A stretch of DNA of 24,791 nucleotides from positions 1 through 24,791 of the forward strand of contig JADFPM010000008.1 of assembly GCA_022562335.1 (NCBI GenBank). Reading direction: 5' to 3'. The notes below the pieces were generated by a model that searched no databases, was not told where the DNA came from, and worked only from the letters and a program-made list of their open reading frames with translations. The first letter of the stretch is position 1. Each line of letters begins with the position of its first letter. This DNA is from Chloroflexota bacterium (GTDB taxonomy: Bacteria; Chloroflexota; Dehalococcoidia; Lucifugimonadales; UBA3495). Below are positions 16,543-23,711 of the stretch, piece by piece. The position numbers were made by a program, and so were the translations under genes.

Positions 16543-17241
16543 CTACCCCTGGGGTTTCTCCTGGTCCTCGTTATCCTCTGAATCGTCCTCTGCTTCGGCC
16601 ACCGGTTCCTCGGCCGCCGCCGGGCTCTCCTCGGCCTCTACTTCGGCCACGGGCTCCTCGACTTCCGCCGGGGATTCCTCTGCCTCTATCTCGGCTACCG
16701 GCTCCTCAACTTCCGCTGGGGATTCTACGGCTTCTGCTTCGGCTACCGGCTCATCGACTGCCGCTGGGGTTTCTGCGGCCTCTACTTCGGCCACGGGCTC
16801 CTCGGATTCCGCCGGAGCCTCTGTTTCGACCGCCGGCGCTTCAGCTTGCGCCGTGGGCCCTGGAACTCCTGCTACCGGCTCTTCAGGCACCACCACCGGT
16901 GGCACCACGGGCGGCGGAGGTGGTGTATCGGGCACCGGTTGGGGAGCGCCGGTCGCCACCACCATGGACCGCAGCACTTGTTCGTCCTGCCGCAAAAACG
17001 TCTCAAGCTCGTTATTAAAGGGCGTCTCGGTGCTGAACCGGGTTAGGTGGTAGCTGCCTTCCTGGAAATGGTAGGGGCCTTTCCGTATCGAGTAGGCCAG
17101 GCGCCGGGTACCCCAATTTTCCTCGGAGGTGATCTCTCCTTCCCGTGTGTTGATAAATCCTTTTATGCGGTCCCACGTCTCCCCGGTTTGTTCCTGGTTC
17201 AACATGGGGCTGAGCACTACAACTAATTCATAATGGCGCAA
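16543..17241 (-). CDS. rpsF: 30S ribosomal protein bS6 with long acidic repeat tail
   Basis: Residues 1-98 are a normal bS6 (MRHYELVVVLSP, then NWGTRRLAYSIRKGPYHF). The protein continues to 232 residues, more than twice the usual length: a Pro/Val linker (about 99-119), then a strongly acidic tail with 16-residue repeats (148-219) and a final DD/ED-rich end. The TTG start at 17241 is fixed by the family's MRxYE N-terminus, and GAGGG lies seven bases upstream. In E. coli, glutamates are added to the bS6 C-terminus by RimK; here an acidic tail is encoded in the gene. It begins the rpsF-ssb-rpsR operon, behind a TTGAGG/TATAAT promoter. Confidence 0.95.
   Translation of the reverse strand: MRHYELVVVLSPMLNQEQTGETWDRIKGFINTREGEITSEENWGTRRLAYSIRKGPYHFQEGSYHLTRFSTETPFNNELETFLRQDEQVLRSMVVATGAPQPVPDTPPPPPVVPPVVVPEEPVAGVPGPTAQAEAPAVETEAPAESEEPVAEVEAAETPAAVDEPVAEAEAVESPAEVEEPVAEIEAEESPAEVEEPVAEVEAEESPAAAEEPVAEAEDDSEDNEDQEKPQG
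16585..16800 (-). repeat. 48-bp tandem repeats encoding the 16-residue acidic units of bS6
   Basis: Four full units of the type EPVAEVEAEESPAEVE occupy residues 148-163, 164-179, 180-195 and 196-211, followed by a half unit, EPVAEAED, at 212-219. The 48-bp period is visible on the plus strand as recurring GGCTCCTC...GGCTACC blocks. A degenerate EEPVAG copy at 120-125 hints at an older expansion. Such arrays readily change copy number. Confidence 0.88.
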
Positions 17242-17274
17242 GTAGAGTCCCTCATCATGTATTTGACCAATGAG

Positions 17275-17303
17275 ATTATAGCATTGAGGGTTGAGCCCCT
17301 CAA
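17275..17303 (-). promoter_or_regulatory. rpsF promoter with inverted repeat over the -35 box
   Basis: On the minus strand TTGAGG (17298-17303) and TATAAT (17275-17280) are separated by 17 bp, with a predicted start near 17268, about 26 nt before the rpsF TTG. The -35 box is one edge of a perfect 7-bp inverted repeat, TTGAGGG at 17284-17290 and CCCTCAA at 17297-17303, right after the glyA stop. It may be an operator, or the residue of a glyA terminator without a U-tract. Confidence 0.7.
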
Positions 17304-18548
17304 CTACAGGTCGATTCCAGGGACGGGAAAGCTTGATGCAAGGTCCTTGACCTGGCCGGCAGCCTTCTTCTGGACTTCCTGATCATCCATATTCCCCAAG
17401 ACGGTGACGATCAGCCTGGCCACCTGTTTGACCGCCGCTTCGTCGAAGCCCCGGCTGGTGATGGCCGGCGTGCCCAGGCGCAACCCGCTGGTCACCCTGG
17501 GCGGCTTGGTGTCGTAGGGAATCGCGTTTTTATTGGCGATTATTCCCGCCCTTTCCAGGGCCTTTTCGGCCTGCTGGCCGGTGATGTCCATAGAGGTAAG
17601 GTCTACCAACACCAAATGGTTGTCGGTGCCCCCAGAAACAAGCCGGAATCCGGCCTCAGACAGCTCGTTGGTCAATGTTTGGCAGTTTTTCACCACCTGG
17701 GAGGCATACTTGGCGAATTCGGGCCGCTGGGCCTCGCCGAAGCAAACCGCCTTGGCGGCGATGGCGTGCATGAAAGGCCCGCCTTGGGTGAAGGGGAAGA
17801 CGGCAAAATCTATCTTGCGGGCCAGATCTTCGTCGCAAAGGATGAATCCGCCCCTGGGGCCTCGCAGGCTCTTTTGCGTCGTGGAGGTCACCACGTGGGC
17901 GTGGGGCACCGGCGACGGATGGGCGCCCCCCGCCACCAATCCCGATATGTGGGCCATGTCCACCATCAAATACGCGTCCACCCGGTCTGCAATGGCCCGA
18001 AAGCGGGGAAAATCCAAAACCCGGGAATAGGAACTGCAACCCGCCACGATGAGTTTGGGCCGATGCTCCAGCGCCAGGCGTTCCACACCGTCATAATCGA
18101 TGGTCTCGGTTTCCCGGTCCAGCCCGTAGGGGATGAAGTTGTATAGCTTGCCGGAGAAATTCACCGATGCCCCATGGGTCAGGTGCCCGCCATGGTCCAG
18201 CTGCATGCCCAGCACGGTGTCGCCGGTCTCAAGCAGGGCGAAATAGACGGCCATGTTGGCCTGGGCCCCGCTGTGAGGTTGCACGTTGACGTGTTGGGCG
18301 CCGAATAACGCTTTGGCGCGGTCCAAGGCCAGGTTTTCCACCACATCCACGTATTCGCACCCGCCGTAGTAACGCCGGCCGGGATAACCTTCGGCATATT
18401 TATTGTTCATCACCCCCGACTGGGCTTCCAAAACGGCCAGACTGGCGTAATTTTCCGATGCGATGAGGACGATACTCTCGCGCTGCCGGCGGTCCTCACC
18501 CTCGATCGCTTTGGCTACTTCTGGGTCCTGCTCCGCTACGCGGGACAT
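17304..18548 (-). CDS. glyA: Serine hydroxymethyltransferase
   Basis: The 414-residue PLP enzyme interconverts serine and glycine while charging tetrahydrofolate with a one-carbon unit. The PLP lysine lies in TSTTQKSLRGPRGG, with the substrate and cofactor region GYPGRRYYGG near 54-63 and DMAHISGLVAGG upstream of the lysine. In most SHMTs the residue before the lysine is His (THK); here it is Gln. Length and all major blocks are complete. ATG 18548 has GGGGAAGA upstream. It has its own promoter (18691-18719) and a structured ~135-nt leader. The rpsF promoter lies immediately after its stop. Confidence 0.96.
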   Translation of the reverse strand: MSRVAEQDPEVAKAIEGEDRRQRESIVLIASENYASLAVLEAQSGVMNNKYAEGYPGRRYYGGCEYVDVVENLALDRAKALFGAQHVNVQPHSGAQANMAVYFALLETGDTVLGMQLDHGGHLTHGASVNFSGKLYNFIPYGLDRETETIDYDGVERLALEHRPKLIVAGCSSYSRVLDFPRFRAIADRVDAYLMVDMAHISGLVAGGAHPSPVPHAHVVTSTTQKSLRGPRGGFILCDEDLARKIDFAVFPFTQGGPFMHAIAAKAVCFGEAQRPEFAKYASQVVKNCQTLTNELSEAGFRLVSGGTDNHLVLVDLTSMDITGQQAEKALERAGIIANKNAIPYDTKPPRVTSGLRLGTPAITSRGFDEAAVKQVARLIVTVLGNMDDQEVQKKAAGQVKDLASSFPVPGIDL

Positions 18549-18599
18549 GGCATCTTCCCCCTACCCTGCCGAAATACAGACCGGCATATAGACAAAATC

Positions 18600-18654
18600 C
18601 CACGCAGGCGTCTATTGGGTCAGTGCGAGGTGGGCCAATACGAGGTTCGCGTGG
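18600..18654 (-). ncRNA. Candidate structured leader RNA of glyA (nested stems)
   Basis: Within the predicted glyA 5' leader, two nested perfect stems can form. The outer one is 6 bp (plus-strand CCACGC 18600-18605 with GCGTGG 18649-18654). The inner one is 6 bp (TATTGG 18613-18618 with CCAATA 18635-18640). They are separated by internal-loop strands of 7 and 8 nt and capped by a 16-nt loop. I do not recognise it as a known glycine, SAM or THF riboswitch. It could be an unassigned regulatory RNA, or a chance fold in a GC-rich leader. Confidence 0.35.
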
Positions 18655-18690
18655 AAAACGATGAATTGGACGCCCGATGGCCGGGAGCCT

Positions 18691-18719
18691 AGTGTACCGC
18701 CGCCCTCAGGGGCTGTCAA
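18691..18719 (-). promoter_or_regulatory. glyA promoter
   Basis: On the minus strand a perfect TTGACA (18714-18719) is followed after 17 bp by TACACT (18691-18696). The predicted start is near 18684, giving a leader of about 135 nt before the glyA ATG. The -35 lies just downstream of the stop codon of the small membrane-protein gene, so glyA can be transcribed independently of it. Confidence 0.65.
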
Positions 18720-18724
18720 CGAGC

Positions 18725-19168
18725 CTATTTCCCGCCTGGCGGCCCGTCATCTTTTTCAGATTGTTCATTCGCATCCGGGTCGTCGCATCCGCCATACTGT
18801 TCGACGGCGTCTACCCCTTCGGCTAACCGGCGAGACGCCATCCGTCTCGCCAGGAGAGCGTCGGCTATGCAGTCAATTATCTGGTTGGTCTCGCCTATGA
18901 ATCTAGAAGGAACCACGGTGGGCCGTTGGCGGTTTGCATCGCCGGTGGAAAGTCCCCCTAAAGTATCGGGAGGGGGTTGATAAAAGGACTTGCTCGCCCC
19001 AACGGTGATCTGCCGGAGGTCTTTTTGGAAGCCCCAAAGAGCGCTGCTCACCACTGCCAGGCTCAGGACCTGGCTGAGCAACACCAGCCATACCACTCTG
19101 CTAAATCGAAGTCTTGGCAACCCGCCGTTCCAATTCCGCGCACTTGACGCAACCACATGTTGCATCAT
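18725..19168 (-). CDS. Small single-pass membrane protein, unknown function
   Basis: This 147-residue frame is not recognised as any family. Residues 25-46 form one clear membrane segment (VVWLVLLSQVLSLAVVSSAL). The N-terminus is basic and the rest mostly polar: a Pro-rich stretch around 65-70, a helix-like segment IIDCIADALLARRM near 97-110, cysteines C100 and C128, and an acidic end. AGGGG lies about eight bases before the ATG at 19168. A conserved protein is plausible given the clean membrane segment and ribosome binding site. It is not supported by homology I can name, and a chance frame remains possible. Confidence 0.5.
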   Translation of the reverse strand: MMQHVVASSARNWNGGLPRLRFSRVVWLVLLSQVLSLAVVSSALWGFQKDLRQITVGASKSFYQPPPDTLGGLSTGDANRQRPTVVPSRFIGETNQIIDCIADALLARRMASRRLAEGVDAVEQYGGCDDPDANEQSEKDDGPPGGK

Positions 19169-19313
19169 CCGGCGGACCCCTAGCCAGAGTGTTCACCCAT
19201 GTTCGCCGGTGTTCCGCGGTGGAGGCCGGTCAAATCAGGCCGTGGACCGGCAGTCCTATCTTAGGGGTCAGGCGGAGTGTACGCCCAGCGCAGACCGGCG
19301 CGGACGGCGGGAC

Positions 19314-21191
19314 TCAGGATTTGGGTATCACCGGCAAAGTGACGTGGGACGGGTGGCCGGGGTCGTGGTAGACGCTGTTTTGCGCCGGGATCTTCACCGG
19401 CGACAGGCCCGGGTTCTCTCCCGTGTTGCCGTTGACGTCGAACCTGGGGAAGTTGCTGGAAGACACGTCCAGCCGAATGCGGTGTCCCTGGGCAAACAGG
19501 TTGCTGGTGGGGAAGAGTTGGATGGTCACCGGGTAGATGACGCCCGGCTCCAACAATTCGGGTTCCTCCCATGAGTCGCGGAATTTGGCCCGCAGGATCC
19601 CGTCGGTAAGGTTCAGGGCATAGCCTTCAGGATAGTCATCGGACGGCGGGTATATGTCCAGCAACTTGGCGGTGAAATCCGTGTCGACGGCGGTGGAGGA
19701 TATCCAAAGCCGCACCGATATGGGCCCGGTGACCTCGGTGTCTTCGGTCAGCGGCTCGGTCTGAAAGACCAGCACGTCGGGCCGGGACGCCAGCGGCAGA
19801 AACGGGGCGGAGCTCCCATAAAAATCTTGGGTCTCCCGCTGGTCAAACCCGCCGGGATACATGATGGGGACCCCCGAAGATATGTTGCCGCCGATGGTGG
19901 GCACCGGATGGTTGGGGTCGAACAGGTAGTTGCTGGGCAACTCGGGCTCTTCAGGCGGCCGGGGCTCCTCGGGGGAAAGCTCGCCTCCGGCGTGCAGGTA
20001 GTAGGCTGTTTCGATGGCCCGGGCCAGGGGCCAGGCCTTCTCGGAGCGCCAATAGCCCCCGTGGTCCAGGCGTTGTTGGGAGTTGCGCCGGCCGGAACCG
20101 CCGCCCATGACGAAGATCTTCACCGGCGCGTCATCCTCCCATTGGAATTTCGCTGCCGGGCTGTTCTCCAGGCCCTTCAGCCAGCGGTCGAAAAACGCCA
20201 GCCTCAGGTGATTGAAGTCCAAAGCCAGGTTGTTGTCCACGATGGCCTGATCTCCCAGGTCTATGTCTCCGGAATATTTAACGGCGTGGCCGCCGTGGGT
20301 CCAGGGCCCCATCAAAAGGCTCACCGGGGATTTTTTCGCCGCCGAAAGGGCCACGTAATTGTCGGTGGTGGTCCGGGCGTAGGGGTCGTACCAACAACCC
20401 ATATGCACCTGGGGAACGTCGGAGAATTCTTGATAATAGGTGCTTGCCGAAAGCCCCAGTTGCCGCCAGTAATCGTCAAACCTCTCATGGCCCCACAGTT
20501 CCAACAAGTAGTTTTCGTAGTCCGGCGTCCAGCGCAGAGGAGAGTGGCCCTTCTTCCAGGGCATACGGTTGAACCATTGGTGGATATCCTGACTTTCGAT
20601 GGCCGCCTTGCCAACCAAGGCATGGTCGTGAATCTCAACGCTTTCCTTAGCCTCACGAAAAGCCCAGGTCACCTGCCGGAGCTCGAATGCTCCGCCGTTG
20701 CGGCATCCCGACAAAAATGCGTCGGAGAAACCGCCACACTCCAACCACATACACGCCAGATGCGGCGGGTTCAAACACGCCAGGGCGGCCTGGGTGTGGG
20801 CGGCGTAGGATAGACCGAATGTGCCGACCTTACCGGTGCACCATGATTGCCGGGCCAGCCATTCCACCGTGTCGTAGCCGTCGGGGCCGTCGGAGGTGTA
20901 TTTGGTAAACCCTCCTTCGGAAGCGTGCCGGCCGCGGCAGTCTTGAACGGCCACCACGTAACCTCGGGCAGCGAAAAAGTCCGCCTCCAGGTCCCTGACC
21001 TCGGTGGACTTGTTGTAGGGAGTGCGCAGGAGCAATACGGGAAATGGCCCATCCAAAGGCTTTCCATCTTGAGATGGGCGGTGCAGGTCCGTGGACAACC
21101 TGACGCCGTCGCGCATCTCCAGATACACGTTCCGCTGGGTTTCGACTTGATATACGGCCGCCGCCGCCGCTTCTTCATAATTAGAACGCAA
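19314..21191 (-). CDS. CocE/NonD-family serine hydrolase (X-Pro dipeptidyl-peptidase S15-like)
   Basis: The 625-residue protein has the two domains of the CocE/NonD family: an alpha/beta hydrolase with a cap, then a C-terminal jelly-roll (DUF/PepX C-terminal-like) from about residue 400. The expected triad is visible: S128 in FGLSYA, D269 in GCWYDPY and H299 in GPWTHGG. The oxyanion tyrosine is Y59 in LRTPYNK. Known members cleave esters (cocaine esterase), acyl-amino-acid esters (glutaryl acylase relatives) or X-Pro peptides; the substrate here is unknown. No signal peptide is seen. The TTG start at 21191 has GAGG seven bases upstream. It follows an alpha/beta hydrolase gene by 56 bp, probably in one operon. 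Confidence 0.92.
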   Translation of the reverse strand: MRSNYEEAAAAAVYQVETQRNVYLEMRDGVRLSTDLHRPSQDGKPLDGPFPVLLLRTPYNKSTEVRDLEADFFAARGYVVAVQDCRGRHASEGGFTKYTSDGPDGYDTVEWLARQSWCTGKVGTFGLSYAAHTQAALACLNPPHLACMWLECGGFSDAFLSGCRNGGAFELRQVTWAFREAKESVEIHDHALVGKAAIESQDIHQWFNRMPWKKGHSPLRWTPDYENYLLELWGHERFDDYWRQLGLSASTYYQEFSDVPQVHMGCWYDPYARTTTDNYVALSAAKKSPVSLLMGPWTHGGHAVKYSGDIDLGDQAIVDNNLALDFNHLRLAFFDRWLKGLENSPAAKFQWEDDAPVKIFVMGGGSGRRNSQQRLDHGGYWRSEKAWPLARAIETAYYLHAGGELSPEEPRPPEEPELPSNYLFDPNHPVPTIGGNISSGVPIMYPGGFDQRETQDFYGSSAPFLPLASRPDVLVFQTEPLTEDTEVTGPISVRLWISSTAVDTDFTAKLLDIYPPSDDYPEGYALNLTDGILRAKFRDSWEEPELLEPGVIYPVTIQLFPTSNLFAQGHRIRLDVSSSNFPRFDVNGNTGENPGLSPVKIPAQNSVYHDPGHPSHVTLPVIPKS

Positions 21192-21247
21192 AGAAAAACC
21201 TCGCCTTTAGACCGGAAAATACCGCGGAGGACCAGAGGCCGGGCGGT

Positions 21248-22117
21248 CTATGCCAGGGTTGGCTGGAGTGTCAGGCTGGCCAGCCAACCCAGAACGGCAT
21301 TGGCCACCTCTTCCCGCCGGTTGTTCAACGAATGATTTCCGCCTTCAATGATGGTGTGCTCGGCCCGGGGGCTATTGACCGCTGCCGTGGCCAGGTCCCT
21401 GGCCATGTCTTTCAAGCGGCTGTGGGTCTCCAGGGAGCCCGCTATGGCGAGCACGGGCACCTTGATCCTGGGAGCCAGCGTCACCAGGTTGTACCGCTCT
21501 CCCGGCCCGTGTTTATCAAGATAGGAGGCCGCGCTGAACATTTGGGTGATGGGGTATTTGACGGACATCAATTCCTGGGCCTTTCCCTGGGCTTCGAGTT
21601 CGTCGGCCCGACGGATTATGCCCTGGAATTCCTCGGCGTCCTCGGATTCCATCATATATGAATAGGATAGCCGCACCGGAGATATCGGGATCACCGTGGT
21701 CACCCTGTCGTCCGGTTCCGTGGCAGCGTAATAACCCACGCGGACAGCCCCCATGCTGAACCCCAAAATAGCTATCCTGTGGAACCCCTTCCCTGCCAGG
21801 AAATCGATGCCGGCCTTTAGGTCCAAGCGGGACCGGTCCAAGACCTCAAATGCGACGCCGTAGTACCTGGAGTCGCTCCTGTTGTACCAGGCGGTGTCGT
21901 GGGCGTTGCTATTCAGTGACAGGCAGGCATAACCCTGATCACGCAATCCCTCAGCCATCGCCATGGTCGATTGTGAATAGAAATTGTTGCTAGACCCGTG
22001 ATTCAACAGCACGGCGTCAACGAGGCCCTTCGGCGACACACCGGATTCCGGCGCCAGATAAGCACCATCGAGACTCAAGCCATCTTCGTTGACCACACCG
22101 ATCAGGTCCACAAGCAT
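21248..22117 (-). CDS. Alpha/beta hydrolase (DUF1749-like)
   Basis: The 289-residue protein is a single alpha/beta hydrolase domain. The oxyanion region is LLNHGSSNNFYS (38-49), the nucleophile elbow GFSMG has S121, the likely acid is E230 in AGSLETHS, and the histidine is H262 in EGGNHSL. The use of Glu in the acid position and the HGSSNN loop recall the DUF1749/UPF-type hydrolases. The substrate is unknown, probably an ester or thioester. The ATG at 22117 has AGGA about nine bases upstream. The gene is divergent from trxB and precedes the CocE-type hydrolase. Confidence 0.85.
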   Translation of the reverse strand: MLVDLIGVVNEDGLSLDGAYLAPESGVSPKGLVDAVLLNHGSSNNFYSQSTMAMAEGLRDQGYACLSLNSNAHDTAWYNRSDSRYYGVAFEVLDRSRLDLKAGIDFLAGKGFHRIAILGFSMGAVRVGYYAATEPDDRVTTVIPISPVRLSYSYMMESEDAEEFQGIIRRADELEAQGKAQELMSVKYPITQMFSAASYLDKHGPGERYNLVTLAPRIKVPVLAIAGSLETHSRLKDMARDLATAAVNSPRAEHTIIEGGNHSLNNRREEVANAVLGWLASLTLQPTLA

Positions 22118-22237
22118 AATCGTTGTCCTGCCGATCTCAGATTTCGTTAAATACGCCGGCTGGGCGGCGCTTCACTTGGATTTGGCATGGGTCATTGTAA
22201 AATGCCATTTTCCGCCGCGCAAGCCAACACGGCCTTG

Positions 22238-22267
22238 TTGACACCCAATTCAGCGCCAAACTATAGT
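22238..22267 (+). promoter_or_regulatory. trxB promoter
   Basis: A perfect TTGACA (22238-22243) and TATAGT (22262-22267) are separated by 18 bp. The predicted transcription start is near 22274, about 49 nt before the trxB TTG start. This is among the best sigma70-type promoters in the window. Confidence 0.75.
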
Positions 22268-22287
22268 TAGGGCCAAGAATACCCACC

Positions 22288-22306
22288 GGGTCCAGCACCA
22301 GGACCC
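22288..22306 (+). promoter_or_regulatory. Hairpin in the trxB leader
   Basis: GGGTCC (22288-22293) and GGACCC (22301-22306) form a perfect 6-bp stem with a 7-nt loop, ending four bases before the AGGAG ribosome binding site at 22310-22314. It could affect ribosome access, but may be incidental. Confidence 0.35.
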
Positions 22307-22322
22307 CGCAGGAGTTCCCGCA

Positions 22323-23249
22323 TTGGCCAACGATTACGACGTATTGATTGTGGGCGGAGGCCTGGCCGGAATGACGGCCGGTCTGTACGCGGCCCGGCAC
22401 GGTATGCGCACCGCCATCATTGAGAAAATGATGGGCGGAGCTCAGATCATCAACATCGAAAAGATCGAGGATTTCCCGGGATTTCCCCAAGGCATATCCG
22501 GCGCCGAACTGGGCCCCGCCGTCCAGGAACAGGCCATGGATGCCGGCGTGGAATTTGTCATCGCCGAAGCTTCGAATGTTTCTCGTGACGGCGAATACAA
22601 AGTGGTGACCAGCGACGCTGGGGAGCACCGGGCCAAGTCGGTGATAGTGGCGGCCGGGTCATCCCTCCGAAAGCTGGGCATCCCAGGTGAAGAGGAACTG
22701 TTCGGAAGAGGTGTTTCCCAATGCGCCACCTGCGACGGACCATTCTTCATGGATCAGGTCGTGGGCGTGGTCGGCGGCGGTGATTCGGCGGTGGATGAAG
22801 CCCTGACCCTCACCGGCTACACCGAGCGCGTGCTGCTGTTCCACCGCAGCGAGCAACTTCGGGCGCAGCGGGTTTTGCAGGACCGCCTGAACGAAAACAC
22901 CAAGATAGAGGTGGTCTGGAACACGGTGGTGGAACGGGTGTTGGGAGAAGACGCCGTGACCGGTGTGCAGGTCCGCAACGTGGTCACCAATCTGGAAAAT
23001 CAGGTGGACCTCAGCGGGCTTTTCATCTACGTGGGGCTTGAGCCGGGTTCACAGATGGTCAAGGACCTGGTCAAACTGGATAACGCCGGTCATATACCGG
23101 TGAACATATCCATGGAGACGGAGATACCCGGCCTGTACGCGGTGGGCGACATACGGCAAAACTCGGCCTCGCAATTGGTGTCATCCGCCGGGGACGGCGC
23201 CACCGCGGCCATAGCCGCCTACAATTACATACGCGGGCGGGAATGGTAA
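22323..23249 (+). CDS. trxB: Thioredoxin-disulfide reductase-like flavoprotein
   Basis: The 308-residue FAD/NAD(P) two-domain enzyme transfers electrons from a pyridine nucleotide to thioredoxin. The FAD motif GGGLAG is at 11-16, the redox-active CATC gives C134 and C137, the nucleotide motif GGGDSA is at 151-156, and AVGDIRQ is near the C-terminus. The usual NADPH-selecting segment HRRxxxRA reads HRSEQLRA (174-181), so one of the arginines that bind the 2'-phosphate is Ser and the cofactor preference may differ. The TTG start has AGGAG eight bases upstream and follows a strong promoter. Nearby CoA-binding and PerR genes give a redox context. A ferredoxin-linked or other low-molecular-weight disulfide reductase role is an alternative. 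Confidence 0.9.
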   Translation: MANDYDVLIVGGGLAGMTAGLYAARHGMRTAIIEKMMGGAQIINIEKIEDFPGFPQGISGAELGPAVQEQAMDAGVEFVIAEASNVSRDGEYKVVTSDAGEHRAKSVIVAAGSSLRKLGIPGEEELFGRGVSQCATCDGPFFMDQVVGVVGGGDSAVDEALTLTGYTERVLLFHRSEQLRAQRVLQDRLNENTKIEVVWNTVVERVLGEDAVTGVQVRNVVTNLENQVDLSGLFIYVGLEPGSQMVKDLVKLDNAGHIPVNISMETEIPGLYAVGDIRQNSASQLVSSAGDGATAAIAAYNYIRGREW

Positions 23250-23278
23250 AATAGTCAACGCACCGGTATCTTGTCAAA

Positions 23279-23293
23279 ATTGGCGGAGCCAAT
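23279..23293 (+). other. Short inverted repeat between trxB and the CoA-binding gene
   Basis: ATTGGC (23279-23284) and GCCAAT (23288-23293) form a 6-bp palindrome with a 3-nt loop in the 99-bp gap. No U-tract follows, so a terminator is weak; an operator or a processing hairpin are alternatives. Confidence 0.3.
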
Positions 23294-23348
23294 CTCAGCC
23301 AACATCATTTCAGCTGGTTTTAGATCCAATTGACCGAGGGGAGGGCTT

Positions 23349-23711
23349 ATGGACCTGGTGGAAGAGCAACTTAGAAACAGCAAGACCATCGCGGTGGTTG
23401 GCCTATCGGACAATCCAGAGCGGATCAGTTACGGCGTGTCCAAGTACATGCAGTCCCAGGGATACCGGATCATACCGGTAAACCCCATGATCACCGAATG
23501 CCTGGGGGAAAAGGCCTATCCCGACCTGAAATCGGTGCCGGTCCCCATAGACATGGTGGACGTTTTCCGCCGGTCTGAACTCGTGAAGCCGGTGATCGAC
23601 GAGGCCATCGAAGTGGGCGTCAAGTATATCTGGCTGCAGGACGGCGTCATCGACGAGGAGTCCAAGGCCAAGGCAGAGGCCGCGGGCATACCCGTGGTCA
23701 TGGACGATTGA
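23349..23711 (+). CDS. CoA-binding domain protein (YccU family), ending at an in-frame TGA in the conserved Cys position
   Basis: The 120-residue product is the Rossmann-like CoA_binding_2 domain of the YccU family, with VGLSDNPERISYGV near 18-31, GYRIIPVNP near 38-46 and VDVFRRSE near 70-77. Family members run to about 135-145 residues and end with a conserved VMDRC segment followed by a basic EHRRL-like stretch. Here the frame reads VVMDD and then TGA at codon 121, exactly where the Cys is expected. The same frame continues TLRVHRR to a TAG at 23769-23771, which would give a 140-residue product of normal family length. It is therefore either truncated by a nonsense change, affected by a sequence error, or recoded as selenocysteine. 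ATG 23349 follows GGGGAGGG. The role is CoA or acyl-CoA binding, probably cytosolic. Confidence 0.9.
   Translation: MDLVEEQLRNSKTIAVVGLSDNPERISYGVSKYMQSQGYRIIPVNPMITECLGEKAYPDLKSVPVPIDMVDVFRRSELVKPVIDEAIEVGVKYIWLQDGVIDEESKAKAEAAGIPVVMDD

Noticed and set aside
16585..16800. CRISPR-like regular repeats
   Set aside because: The 48-bp period is in-frame protein repeat within rpsF; there are no unique spacers or direct-repeat structure.
18990..19574. 194-codon plus-strand open frame opposite the small membrane protein and CocE ends
   Set aside because: It is antisense to the clear CocE C-terminus, Arg-rich, and without any motif.
23709..23711. Genome-wide TGA reassignment as the cause of the in-frame TGA
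   Set aside because: Several neighbouring genes end normally at TGA (thrC, GNAT_6, tandem GNAT, DUF502, the PerR-like gene), so the standard code is in use.
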